Source: Purshia tridentata
Taxonomy: Eukaryota > Streptophyta > Magnoliopsida > Rosales > Rosaceae
Assembly (NCBI GenBank): GCA_003254885.1
Contig: QANT01004004.1
Coordinates: 1 to 43,871, forward strand
Reading direction: 5' to 3'
DNA length: 43,871 nucleotides
The first letter of the stretch is position 1. The number at the start of each line of letters is the position of its first letter. The position numbers and the translations under genes are program-made. Positions 9,796 through 20,777 of the stretch are shown piece after piece. The notes under the pieces were generated by a model, which worked only from the letters and a program-made list of their open reading frames with translations, had not been told where the DNA came from and did no database searches.

Positions 9796-12648
9796 TGACA
9801 CGCCCCGACCCTCGGGCACGTGTCTAAGCTACTGAAAACTGACAACCGTTTCCTGTGGGCCCTTTTTGTGAAACTGTGAGCCATGAATATAAAATAATTT
9901 ACTGAAATCACTGTAACTTTACAAAACAATTCACATAAAACCAAGTGCAAAACCTTTTACATAAAAATCACAGTGTAAAATAACTTTCTGAAAACAGTGC
10001 TGGTCCCACTGCCTCGTCTTCTCTCCACTGCCTCCTCAGCTTGCTCAACCTGCAAAACCAAACCCTGCACCCAACCACAGGTGCACCGGGTTTACACACA
10101 AACCCGGTAAGCTCACTAAAGCTCGTGTGAGTGAAAACTACTGAAAACCTCAAATTAATAATTCAATAAAAATGATCAATCACAAACCATCTTAATGCCT
10201 CAAGCACAGTCAAGCCTCAAGTCACAAATCATAAATCATAATCCTTAACCTAATCATCAATTCTCTACCCAAACCAAATCACTGTCCCACATCTGTACTA
10301 CCTCAATTAATCCTTCCACTATCCTCAAATAACCTTTAGAACACACTAAATCCTCAACTAGAACCATTGATACTCCGAAATCTTTTACTTACCCTTAAAT
10401 CTCAAATGACCTTTGTTACTCAAACCCCGGTAATCAATTCTCGCCTAAACATTCAAATTCAAAGTTTCCCAACACTTCACTGTCACCCCTTGAGATTCCC
10501 CTAGTTTTAAAACATTTTATAAATCCATTGAAAACTCTTTGTAGAAACCCGCGTTTGAAATCCATTTTGCAAACTCTTTTAGAAAACAATAAAGCTGATC
10601 AAAGTCCCAATTTATAAAACAAGAACTGAAAACTCCGATAAATCAATAAAACTGGTCAAGTTCTTAAAATATCAATTAAGAACTAAAAACTATAATTCTC
10701 AAGAACAACCGTAAGCTAGCAATATAAATAAAACCATCACCCAAGTACCTTGGAAAACTGGCCATACACTCGTACGGAATGCTGCATCGTACGAGCAGGG
10801 CGAATCTAACTGGCCATACACCTGCACGGAATTCTGCATCGTACAGGCAGGGCAAAGCTAACTGGCCATACACCTGTACGGAATTCTGCATCGTACAGGC
10901 AGGGCAAATAACTGGTCATACGTGCACGCAGAGCTGCCCCCAAAGGGCGAGGCACCGCAACACACGGCCCAAAGCCTATGTGTGTGTCACGATGGGTCCC
11001 AAAGACCTTACTGAACTTATCTGTAGCTGGGTACTCATACGGCAATTTAAATCCACTTTTAAGTTCTTCAAACCACAACAAATAAAATCTTTTCTTAAAG
11101 AACCAAAGTTTCCAAAAACTGACAAATAAAATCAAATCTTTATCTTTAACCAAGAATAAACTGAGTTCTTAAAATCAGTTTCCCAAAACCGAAATCCACA
11201 CCAAATCACCTTAACAAACAATAATCTTAAAATCCTGGGAATCCCAATCCTAACCGAAAGTCTCCAACTGGAATTCACAAACCCTCAACACAATCACTGA
11301 TCCTTACTTAGTCTTCACTAAAGTTCCAAACATTACTTAATTCTGTAACCTCAAATAATCCTTAAATTATCGATAGTCCAATCCTAATTCCGTAACCCCC
11401 CCTTAACTAGTAACTCACAACCAAATCAAACAAACAAGCACACAAGCAACCAAATAACCAACTAAACTGAGAATTAAAGGGTCCTAGGTTCACTCACAGT
11501 GACCGCGCGAAAAGACCGAACTACCCTTCGTGTCCTTCGTGGCTCCTTTGCTCGGATTCTAAAATTCGGCAGCATAACGGCATCGGGGATACAAATTCCC
11601 GAGCCAAGCGCACCTGTTAAGACCAGACAACCAAGCAATAACCACAGAGTTCACAACCAACTGAAACGGGCAGGGACCACCACACACGGTGGCTGCCCGA
11701 CCCTCGGAAAACACGCGGAAAGTCTGAGAAACTCACCCACAGGCTCGGGTGGTTGGCCCGAGGCCGAAAACCAAGGAACGGTCGCTGGAACCGTCACACG
11801 CAGCGGGTCCCACGACGGTCAACGGGCGGTCAACTGCCAAAAACGAAACTCGCGTTTAGCTAAAACAAACTACATGGGCACGTAGAGGAGATCAAGGGGA
11901 TCAAAACTCGAACCTAGGTCGACGGCCAAAAGTGGCCGGAAACTGACGAAAACTGGCCGGAAAGCCGACGGCACACCCACACTCGATCCGCCGTCCACGG
12001 CGGTCCCACGGGTCAGTCAAACCCACCAACACGCTGGGCTCGACGAGAGGAAGAGATCTGGGCGGTCACTGAGCCTCGTCGTCGCCGGAAACGGTGAGAT
12101 CGCCGCTGATCACCCATGGTGCACGAGCTGGAACGCGAGTTTCTGGGCTGTTTCACGGGAAGCCGCCACCATTGGAGGGAAGAGGGAGGCGGCGCGAGCA
12201 CGGCGAGCCAAACACCAGGCCGGCCCGCATCCGGACGCGCCCCCACGCGCCGGCGAAAGGCGCGGCTGGAAGTGGGTGTCGCGAGAGAGGGAGAAATTTC
12301 GGGAGAGAGGAGAGAGAAAATCTGCCTGATTTCTGGGGTTCTGTGCCCTTTTTAAAATCCAACTTTTCAAAATTACCAACTTTCCCCTCTCTTCACACGT
12401 CCGTAACTTTCTAACCGTAGCTCCGTTTGACGCGTGCTACGTGTCTACGAACTCGTGAGGACGAGACGTTTCCAATGAACCCAAAATCAACGTGAAAAGT
12501 CCTCCCGAACAAAAAGTCAACTTTTTGCCCCACTTTATAGTCAAACTTTAAAATTTGACAACCTCCAAAACGTTTTACTTTCCAAATAAAATCCCGAAAA
12601 TCTTTAAAAAGCGTTTCAAAACCACTTTGAAAAGTGCGGGGTGTTACA
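9796..12648 (-). mobile_element. Inner solo LTR nested in the outer solo LTR, minus strand
   Basis: Starts TGACACGCCCCGACC and ends GGGTGTTACA, 2853 bp, the same family and orientation as its host. It is flanked by AGTG on both sides (9792-9795, 12649-12652); a 5-bp AAGTG duplication with one base lost fits equally well. The interrupted host sequence reads AGGCAAGTG/GGAGGTC across the junction, as in the related LTR near 14340-14352. It keeps the conserved block and a 52-bp variant of the array (10759-11010). The short ORFs inside (for example 11499-11885, 12094-12414) have no recognisable domains and overlap on both strands in GC-rich DNA. Confidence 0.88.
10759..11010 (-). repeat. 52-bp dyad array and conserved block in the inner LTR
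   Basis: Three units of about 52 bp at 10759-10915. Each contains an inverted repeat: CTCGTACG..CGTACGAG in the first, CCTGCACG..CGTACAGG (one mismatch) in the second, CCTGTACG..CGTACAGG in the third, with an 11-base spacer. At 10925-11010 lies the reverse complement of the block found at 15479-15555 and 33009-33085. The two outer units differ by paired, compensatory changes. Confidence 0.8.
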
Positions 12649-13213
12649 AGTGGGAGGTCACATCGTCGCCGAAAAAGAGAGATCACCGTCGACCATCCAT
12701 TGTGCGTGAATTGGGTCTCTCTTTCTAGGCTAAACAGTGACCAAGGGAAAGAGGAGGAGGAATATAAGAGCTTAAGAGGCCAAAAACCAAGCCAGCTCGT
12801 CGCCGGACGGCCCTCACGAGCTGGTGGAAGATGCGGCTGAGAGAGAGAGAGTCGCAAGAGAGAGAGACTACGGGAAAGTGGAGAGAGAAAACTAAGGAAA
12901 AATTTGGTTTTTGTCTTTTTAAAACCAACTTTTCAAAATTACAAGTTTGCCCCTCACTTCACACATCCATAACTTCCAAACCATAGCTCTATTTGATGCA
13001 TGTTTCGTGTCTGCGAACTTATGCGAAGAAGACCTTTCCAATGGACCCAAAGTCAAAACTAAAACCTCGCTCGAACAAAGAGTCAACTTTGGCCCCAAGT
13101 TAAAATTATCTTTAAAATTGAAAAACCCCCAAAAATACTTTACTTCTCAAATAAAATCCCAAAATTCTTTAAAAACTTTTCAAACAAACATTGGAAAGGT
13201 ACGGGGTCTTACA

Positions 13214-13760
13214 CATGACCTGGTTATACTTGATGAAAAATAAGAGTGATGTTTCTAATTGTTTTCGAGTTTTTCACAAGATGGTTCAAACACAGTTTGC
13301 TGCCACTTTAAACGTGCTTTGTTCCGACAATGGTGGTGAATTTGTTAATCATGTTCTTCAAAATTATTTTCGGGATCATTGTATTATTCATGAAACCACT
13401 TGTCCTTACACACCTCAACAGAATAGTGTGGCTGAACGGAAAAATAGACAGCTTCTTGAGATTACTCGTGCCAGCCTTATTGGTACTAATATGCCACCTT
13501 TATTTTGGGAACAAGCTCTCACCTCTGCGGTGTATCTTCTCAACCGCATTCCTATTAGTGTCTTACAATTTAAGACACCGTTGGATACATTGAACTCTTA
13601 TGTTGTTCCCTTTCATCTTACTTTGCCACTTCGTGTTTTCGAGTGTGTTGCTTTTGTGCACTTGCAGAAACATTATCGTACGAAGCTCGATCCCTGTGTA
13701 GTGAAATGTGTTTTCATTGTTTATCATCCCCATCAGAAAGGCTATCGGTGCTACCATCCA
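13214..13760 (+). pseudogene. Copia integrase core and C-terminal part, second segment
   Basis: Resumes directly after the first solo LTR (13214-13218 is the duplicated CATGA) with TWLYLMKNKSDV. The second catalytic Asp lies in VLCSDNGGEF near 13327 and the catalytic Glu in QQNSVAERKNR near 13433, so the D-D-E triad itself is intact. The frame stays open to KGYRCYHP at 13760, where the plus-strand solo LTR enters, inside the GY.CYHPPTR motif typical of Copia integrase C termini. Confidence 0.9.
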
Positions 13761-16686
13761 TGTAACACCCTGTACCTTCTAAAGCTGTTTTGAAAAGCTT
13801 TTTAAAGGTTTTCGGAATTTTAATTTGGGAGGTAAAACGTTTTGGCGTTTTTCAAATATTAAGTTTGACTTTTTAACTTGGGGGCCAAAAGTTGACTTTG
13901 AGTTCGAGCAAGGTTTTTGCGTTGACCTTGGGTTCGTTGGAAAGGTCTCGTCCTCACGAGTTCGTAGGCACGTAGCACGTGTTAAACGGAGCTACGGTTT
14001 GGAAGTTACAGACGTGTAAAGAGAGGGGCAAGTTTGTAATTTTGGAAAAGTTGGATTTTAAAAGGGGCACAGAAACCCAGATTTCATTTCAGGATTTTCT
14101 CTCTCCTCTCTCCCGAAGGTTCTCTCTCTTTCGCGACACTCTCCCAGCCGCGCCTTCCGCCGGCGCTTGGGGGCGCGTCCGGTGGCGGTTGAGCTCGAAC
14201 TTTAGCTTGCTGTGCTCGCTACCTCCTCCTCCACCTTCTCGTAGCCATGGTTCAGCCCAGAACAGCCTAGAACATGAGCTCCAGTTCACGCACAGTCGGT
14301 GTCACGGCGGCGATCGCAGCGTTTCCGGTGACGACGCGACCTCCCACTTGCCTAGATCTTCTCTACTCGTCAAGCCCAGCGTGTTGGTGGGTTTGATTTC
14401 GCCGTTGGACCGCCGTGGGCGGCGGATCGAAGCTAGGGAGGCCGGTGACTTTCTAGCCAGTTTTCTTCCTTTTCCAGCCACTTTTGGCCGTCGACCTAGG
14501 TTTGAGTTTTGGTCCCTTCAACGTACTCTACGTGCCTGTGTAGTTCGTTTTAATTAAACGTGAGTTTCAGTTTTGTGCAGTTGACCGCCGTTGACTACCC
14601 GTTGACCGCCGTGGGTCCCACTGCGTGTGGTGGCGCCAGTAACCCATTCCTTGGTTTGTGGCCTCGGGCCAACCACCCAAACCTGTGGGTGAGTTTGGGT
14701 GAGCTTCTTGACCTTCCGTGTGTTCTCCGAGGGTCGGGCAGCCACTGTGCGTGGTGGTTCCCGCCCGTTTCTGTGATTGTTGGCATGGTTGTGAACTCTG
14801 GTTTGTTTCTTGGGTTGTCTGGTCTTAACAGGTACGTTGGCTCGAGAATTGTATTTCCGATGCCGTTATGCTGCCGGATTTTGGAATCCGAGCAAAAGAG
14901 CCACGAATGGCGGTTCGATCTTTTCTTGCGGAACACTGTGAGTGAACCTAAGATCAATTAATTTTCAATTTCAGTTCAGTCGCTTTCCTTGTGTGCTTAT
15001 TTAATTGGTTGTTGGTTACTAGTTAAGAGTCGTATGGAATTAGGATTGGAAATCCCAACAGTTTAAAGGCTATTTTGGGAAATGGAGGATTAGTTAAATT
15101 TTAAGTAAGGATCAGTGGTTATGGGTGAGGATTAATGAGTCCAAGTGGAGACTTTTGATTAGGATTGGGAATTCCGAGGATTTAAGGTTATTGTTTTTCT
15201 TTAGGGTGATTTAGTGTGGATTTTGGTTTTGGGAACTAATTTTGAGAACTCAGTTTATTCTTGGATAAAGTTAAAGATTTGATCTTACTTATCAGTTTTG
15301 GTAACGTTTGGTTCTTTAAGAAAGGATTTAATTTTAAGTTCGAGTTTTGGTTAATTTTCTCGTCATATCAAAAAGGTTTTGAACATGGTTTTTGGTGATT
15401 TGAACTGAAAATATTCTTTTCAGATTGGTATTGTTTTCAAAGCACCCAATTGGTACTCGTTTAGCTTCTCAGTTCAGATAGGTCTTTGGGACCCATCACG
15501 GCACACACATAGGCTTTGGGCCGTGTGTCGGGATGCCTTGCCCTTTGGGGGTGGCCCTGCGTGCACGTACGGCAGTTTGTTGGCCCTGCATGTGTATGAC
15601 AGACTCCGGCTCTGCACATGTACGGCAGGATTATTGGCCCTGCATGCGTACGGCAGGCTGTGGGCCCTGCGCATGTACGGCAAGTTAGCTGGATGTGGAT
15701 TGGGTGACGGTTTTCGTATCTTGTTAGTTTGCAGATTGTTTTTTATTATTAAATTATAGTTCTTGTTTTATAATTTGGAACTTTGATCAGATTTGTTGAT
15801 TTCGAAAAGAGTTTGCAAAATGGATTTCAAACGCGGATTTTCACATAGAGTTTTCAGTGGATTTGATGAAATGCTTTAAAGCTGGGGAATCTCAAAGCGT
15901 GACAATGAGGTGTTGAGAATTTTGAATTTAAAGGATTAGTCAAGAATTGGTTACCGTGGTTTGAGTAATAGAGGTTATTTGAGGTCAAGGGTTTAAATGA
16001 GAGTTGATTCTAAGTTATTGGGAAAGTTAGTTGGTTTCTAAGTTTGAGCTTGAGGTGTAACTTAAGGAATCTATTTGAGGATTAGTGGAAGATTCAGTTG
16101 AGGTTTAGAAGCTGTGAAGTTAGGAATTCTTTATCTTTTGTGCTAAGGGTTTAATTCTGTTATTTGAGGATATATGAGTATTATGGGCTTTAGTAGATTT
16201 GCTTGGTCTAGAGGATTTTGTGATTAGGTTGAGGATTGTGATTTCTGATCTTGTGAATTGAGTATGATTTGAGGCTTAAGATGGATTGTGATTTGATTAT
16301 TTTACTGATTTATTAATTTGAGGTTTCCAGTTAGATTTCACTCATACGAGCTCTAGTGAGCTTACCGGGTTTGTGTTTAAACCCGGTGCACCTGTGGTTG
16401 GGTGCAGGGTTTGGTTTTGCAGGTTAAGCAGGCTGAGGAGACAGTGGAGAGAAGACGAGGCAGTGTGACTAGCAGCTTTTCAGAATCTTGATTTTACAAT
16501 TTGATTTTCATGTAAAAGGTTTTACAGCTTGGTTTTATAAATGTGTTTTTGTAAAGTATAGTTGTTTCAATAAATTATTTTATATTCATGGCTCACAGTT
16601 TCAAAAAAAGAGCCCACAGTTTCAGGAAACAGTTCCAGTTTTCAGTTTCGGCAGTTTTTCACGTGCCCGAGGTTCGGGGTGTGACA
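13761..16686 (+). mobile_element. Solo LTR of a long-LTR Gypsy element, plus strand
   Basis: Begins TGTAACACCC and ends GGGGTGTGACA, 2926 bp, flanked by a perfect 5-bp duplication ATCCA (13756-13760, 16687-16691). Excising it rejoins the Copia integrase reading in the same motif. It is the most complete LTR of its family here: a promoter-proximal segment to about 14050, a CT-rich then GC-rich leader-like segment (14095-14360), the conserved block and 27-bp array (15479-15690), and an AT-rich 3' part. There is no gag or pol, so this is a recombination product. Small ORFs within it are not supported as genes. Confidence 0.93.
15479..15690 (+). repeat. Conserved LTR block plus 27-bp dyad array
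   Basis: A block at 15479-15552 (beginning AGGTCTTTGGGACCCATC) is followed by five units of 27-29 bp with consensus GGCCCTGCATGCGTACGGCAGG plus five variable bases. Most units carry the dyad CCTGC..GCAGG around a 9-base spacer. By eye about 96% identical to 33009-33191 over some 165 bp, while the LTR sequence on either side of the module has clearly diverged. Confidence 0.85.
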
Positions 16687-17229
16687 ATCCACCTACTCGC
16701 CATTTTTTCTGAGCATGAGATGTATTTTGCTCACCCAGTGTCCATTTCTCCTCTTCCGACAGAGAGTAGTGTTGAAGAGTTAAATTGGCTGAAGATGTTT
16801 CAGAATAACACTGAGATACATAGGCTAGTAGTTGAACCGACCACACTACCAGTCAATACTGAATCGGTTAAGGCACTGAACTGGCTAGTGTTGAACTAGC
16901 CAGCATGGATCCGACCACTACAACTCATCTCTCTGCTTCTTTAGTACCTAGTCTCCTCATGCTGACATCACTGAGGTAAGTATAGAACCTTTGATTAATA
17001 CCAATGATTCTATTGTTACTTGTGAATCTATTGAGAGCAATAGGTATCAGTTGCCATTAAGGAGCAATCGTGGAAAACCGCCAGATAGGTATTCACTAAA
17101 GCTTGTGAAATTAGTGAAATATCTTATTGCTAACTATGTGTCTACTCATAGGCTATCTGAAGCTTGTAAGGCATTTGTAAATCAAATGTCTATGATGACT
17201 ATTCCAACTAAGGTACAAAAGGCACTATC
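16687..17229 (+). pseudogene. Copia integrase C terminus and linker
   Basis: Begins with the duplicated ATCCA and continues the broken motif as PPTRHFF, then a stop. In another frame the reading goes on as EHEMYFAHPVS to a stop near 16897. From 16991 the linker towards reverse transcriptase is open and includes YQLPLRSNRGKPPDRYS, the basic linker common in Copia polyproteins. At least one stop and one frame change separate the two halves. Confidence 0.8.
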
Positions 17230-18693
17230 TGATTCAAAATGGGCTGTTGCAATGACTAAAGAGATACAAGCTCTTGAGAAAAACCACACATGGGAGTTAG
17301 TACCTTTGCCAGAAGGGAAGAAACCAGTTGGCTGTAGGTGGGTTTATACCATTAAACATAAACCAGATAGCTCTATTGATAGGTATAAATATAGACTTGT
17401 TGCTAGGGGTTTCATTCAGACTTATGGAATTAATTACCAGGAGACATTTGCACCTGTGGCCAAAATTAACACTATTTGGGTTTTATTGTCATTAGTAGCA
17501 AATTTTGATTGACCTATGTGGCAGTATGATGTAAAAATGCTTTTTTGCATGGAGATTTAAATGAGGCGGTTTACATGTCCTTGCCACCAGGCTATAATGC
17601 CCCTAACAATTCTAATGTTGTATGTAAGTTGAAAAAGGCACTGTATGGATTGAAGCAGTCTCTGAGAGCTTGGTTTGGTAGATTTCGTCTTGCTATGAAA
17701 AAATATGGATATGATTAGAGTAATGCAGATCATACATTATTTCTAAAAAGGCAGAGTGGTAAGTTGACAACTCTTATTATTTACATGGATGATATGATTG
17801 TGACTGGTGATGATCTTGATGAAATTGATAAATTAAAGGGTTATTTAGCGTTTGAATTTGATATGAAAGACCTTGGAGGTTTAAAATATTTTTTGGACAT
17901 TGAAGTCACTTGGTCTGCACAGGGAATTTTCTTATGACAAAGAAAATATGTTCTTGATTTATTAGAGGAAGCAGGTATGCTTGTGTGTCAACCCATCAGT
18001 ACTTCGATTGAACAAAATCGCCGCATGGAAGAATGTACAGATCATGTTCTAACCCATAAGGGACGATATCAGAGGTTGGTTGGTTGTTTGATTTATTTGT
18101 CTCACACTAGGCTTGACATTGCATATGCAGTGAATATTATGAGTAGATTCATGCATATCCTAGTGAGCAACATATGAATGCCGTAATGCAAATCTTGAGG
18201 AATTTAAAATCGGCACCAGGAAAGGGCCTAATGTTTTCAAAGCATGGGCATGTCAAAGTCATGGGATATATAGACTCAGATTGGGCGGTGAAGGGGATAG
18301 AAGGAGATTTACTTCTGGTTACTTTACCTTTGTGGGAGGTAATCTTGTTATTTGGAAGAGTAAAAAGCAGAAGGTTGTAGCCTTGTCTAGTGCCAAAGTT
18401 GAGTATTGGGCTATAGTGAAAGTTATATGTGAATTGCTATGGTTGAAAAGGCTTATGGGGAAGTTGGATTTTCCTATTGAGAATCTGATACGATTATATT
18501 GTGATAATCAATCAGCAATTACGATTGCCGAAAATCTAATTCAACAAGATAGAACGAAACATGTGGAGATTGATCGGCATTTTATTTATGAGAAATTGGA
18601 AGAGAAGATTGTTGAAGTTCTGTATGTCAAGACAGCGGAACAATTGGCAGATATCTTGATCAAGGCTATATCAATTCAAGCCTTTACTAATTA
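17230..18693 (+). pseudogene. Copia reverse transcriptase and RNase H, degenerate
   Basis: RT starts WAVAMTKEIQALEKN and includes GCRWVYTIK and RLVARGF. It stops at 17510-17512 (TGA in place of a conserved Trp). A one-base deletion near 17536 disrupts the DVK.AFLHG motif, though the Asp codon remains. YGLKQS, then the active-site pair as YMDDM near 17785, are preserved. Further stops lie at 17716-17718 and 17935-17937, with frame changes near 18165 and 18290. RNase H retains DSDWA, YCDNQSAI, HVEIDRHF and QLADI; the SSAEAEY motif reads SSAKVEY. Enzymes of this type would reverse-transcribe element RNA in cytoplasmic particles; this copy is dead. Confidence 0.9.
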
Positions 18694-18734
18694 ACTTGTC
18701 AAGCTGGGCATTTGCAATATCTATGCTCCATCTT

Positions 18735-18743
18735 GTGGGGGAG
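18735..18743 (+). other. Polypurine tract of the short-LTR Copia element
   Basis: GTGGGGGAG directly before the 3' LTR start TGTTAGC, in the position used to prime plus-strand DNA. Confidence 0.75.
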
Positions 18744-18942
18744 TGTTAGCGTGAATTACTGGCTTATTTTGTATTTATAGGAATTATAGGAATTCTTGGT
18801 GTACAAGGATTGTAACTAATTTCTTTCCTAGTTTAGTTTTCTTTCCTTGTTTAGTTTGTATTTGTGCCACTATAAATACCTCCTAGTGAGATGAATACGA
18901 TATACTGAATTATTCTAAATCCTATTCTGCTTCTATTTGACT
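18744..18942 (+). mobile_element. 3' LTR of the short-LTR Copia element
   Basis: 199 bp, TGTTAGCG to TTTGACT, with a TATA box at 18871-18878. It is complete, unlike the 5' LTR. The right flank is AGAAC; no matching duplication can exist on the left because that end is missing. Confidence 0.88.
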
Positions 18943-19095
18943 AGAACGAGATTGAGCAGATCGAAAGAGAATTTGTGGTCTGAGATCGAGATCAAGAGTG
19001 GTTGTGACTCAAAAATTGAGTTTATGTATAAGTGTTCGGGGGTCTTCAAATGGGTTAGTGAGTCTAAGTCTTGGGGTTGTGTCTGGGTTGTAGCT
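18943..19095 (+). mobile_element. Fragment leading into CACTA copy 2
   Basis: Positions 19043-19095 match 6020-6075 of the first CACTA element (TCTTCAAATGGG.., GGGGTTGTGTCTGGGTTGTA), so they belong to a second copy in the same orientation. The first 100 bp have no match in the window and may be unique interior of that copy or host DNA. The copy continues at 30911 after the Sirevirus insertion. TAGCT at 19091-19095 is the left target duplication of that insertion. Confidence 0.75.
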
Positions 19096-20705
19096 TGTTA
19101 GTTTCAATATTTGTATTGGCAATTTCCTTGACAAAACAGCTTGTAATCATTTTAGATTTGAATCTCACACAAGTTCTAGACTAAGTTAGGAACATTTGAG
19201 TGTGCAATGAAGACTACACAGCTGGTCCGACATCTCTCATGCCTAAGGTAATACCCATACCATGCATTTCACGCAACATCAGTTTTTTACAGAGTAGTGC
19301 ATGTTTTGACTAGTCTATGACATATCATACACTACACTTTTCTGGCACGGGAACTACACATACTATCTTGTGAATATTAAGTGATCTCACGTGAGAGTCT
19401 TTTATGTGGGTCACTCTCCTAAATGGGTATTTGCACGTGTTTAATTTTCTGACTTCTTATGATTGGGCTTTTACTCTTTTCATTTATTTCCCAGCCCACA
19501 TCAGTTTTTAATAGGTTTTCATTTTGCACTATTCATCATCTTCCCCAAATCTTTTTTCTGAAAATGGAAATTTTCCCAAAACAACTCAGCCCCTCTCCCA
19601 CACGAATCTTCAGATTCTCTTTGGCATATTCAACTATGAGCTGTCCTTAAAGTTTGTTAGGACTTGAGCCTATTATTGGCTGCCATGTGGAACGGTGTGG
19701 GTGTGCGTGTGTGGCTGCTGCTATAGGGTACGGGCAGCCCTTCATTCTCTTTGTCTCTCACATTTTCGGAATTTTTTGAGCAGCTTTTGAGCTGAGTGTT
19801 TTGAGAGATCAAATGGGTATTTTATTTATCAAGAGTTGAAAGTTTTTCTTTAAAAATTTTCTTGTGTTCATATTTTGATTTGTTTTGTCTAAAAACTAAA
19901 TGGGTTTTATGTATGGGTTTCAGATTGTTTTAAAAGCATAAACACATCACTCGAGTTTTTAGATTTGGGTTTATATTGGCTTCTTCAAATCTTGTTTGGT
20001 TGAAGGAGTCGATCTTGGTAACCCAAAATATTGCATATCACTTTCATATCTTGAAGATCCACAAGCAAGCTTCAAATGGGGTGCTACGTGTTGATGAGCT
20101 AGAGGATTGAGCTGCCAGCAACGTAAATGACTCTTGCCTACTTGGTTAGTGGTTGCACAAAGTGGGTATGATAGCTGCTACTTAGCTTTAGAGTAGGTAA
20201 ATGAGCTTGTGTGCTAATATAGACTTTGTATTGAACCTCAACATATTGGATTGCCCGGTCAGCGGATAAGACCCCCAGTTTTTTAATCCTTTGAGCTTTT
20301 TTTGGGTGAACAACTTGTGTGTCTCCTCTTTGTGATTGCTGAGTTTATTTGGATCTTATATAACTTGTGTTTATTTTCTTGGTATATGGCATCACACTTT
20401 GACTTATGGTTAATTATATTGCATCTGATGAACTGAATATAATCTAGCATCTCACATCTCACTTTAGTTGTGGCTAGCACTGGAATGCCTACTTTGATGG
20501 ATCCTTGAGTGCATAAGTTGTCACTCCGTACATAAATACTTGAATTGCTAGTTGGTTGTGTTTCTCGAGTTGTGCTTCTGTCGTGCAGACATAAGTGTGT
20601 TTGATTGGTTTAGTCTTGTCAAATAGTTTTAAAATTGGGTCCGATCAGTTATCGTTGTTTTACTTAGGTGCTTTAGGGTGTGAAAGCACTTTATACCAAA
20701 CTTCA
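19096..20705 (+). mobile_element. Sirevirus 5' LTR
   Basis: 1610 bp, TGTTAGTTTC to CCAAACTTCA, followed by a primer site. It contains several CACGTG-like words (for example near 19389 and 19433); palindromic words in the LTR are reported for Sireviruses, but I cannot assign these individually. Short ORFs within it are not genes. Confidence 0.92.
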
Positions 20706-20707
20706 AT

Positions 20708-20721
20708 TGGTATCAAGGCGC
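20708..20721 (+). other. Sirevirus primer-binding site
   Basis: TGGTATCAAGGCGC two bases after the LTR, a variant of the initiator tRNA-Met complementary site TGGTATCAGAGC. Confidence 0.7.
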
Positions 20722-20777
20722 TACTCTAGAAGAAAATAGAGAGTTCCTATTGTTAGTTTGGTGCTTGATCATTTTAG

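Larger units (their letters stand above)
8468..13213 (-). mobile_element. Solo LTR of a long-LTR Gypsy element, minus strand, containing a second solo LTR
   Basis: The plus strand begins TGTCACGCCCCGACC at 8468 and ends GGGGTCTTACA at 13213, and is flanked by CATGA on both sides (8463-8467, 13214-13218). Removing it restores the integrase reading, which proves a precise insertion. There is no internal region, so it is a solo LTR left by LTR-LTR recombination. Its own sequence is 8468-9795 plus about 12653-13213, near 1.9 kb, against 2926 bp for the related LTR at 13761. It lacks the dyad array and surrounding sequence, so roughly 1 kb was deleted. Confidence 0.9.
6358..18942 (+). mobile_element. 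Ty1/Copia retrotransposon with short LTRs, degenerate, split by solo LTRs
   Basis: Two direct LTRs of about 0.2 kb (6358-6523 and 18744-18942) enclose a tRNA-Met-type primer site, gag, protease, integrase, reverse transcriptase and RNase H in Copia order, then a polypurine tract. The RNase H C terminus and the LADI(x)KA(x)S motif suit RE1-like plant elements; the lineage (perhaps Ivana) is tentative. The integrase is broken by a minus-strand nested solo LTR pair and by a plus-strand solo LTR, each with a target duplication. Remaining frames contain many stops and frameshifts. The 5' LTR lacks its first 29 bp, replaced by the CACTA terminus. Confidence 0.92.

Noticed and set aside
11499..14557. 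ORFs at 11499-11885, 12013-12414, 12411-12857 and 13979-14557
   Set aside because: They are located in solo LTRs, overlap on opposite strands, cross element features and have no recognisable homology.
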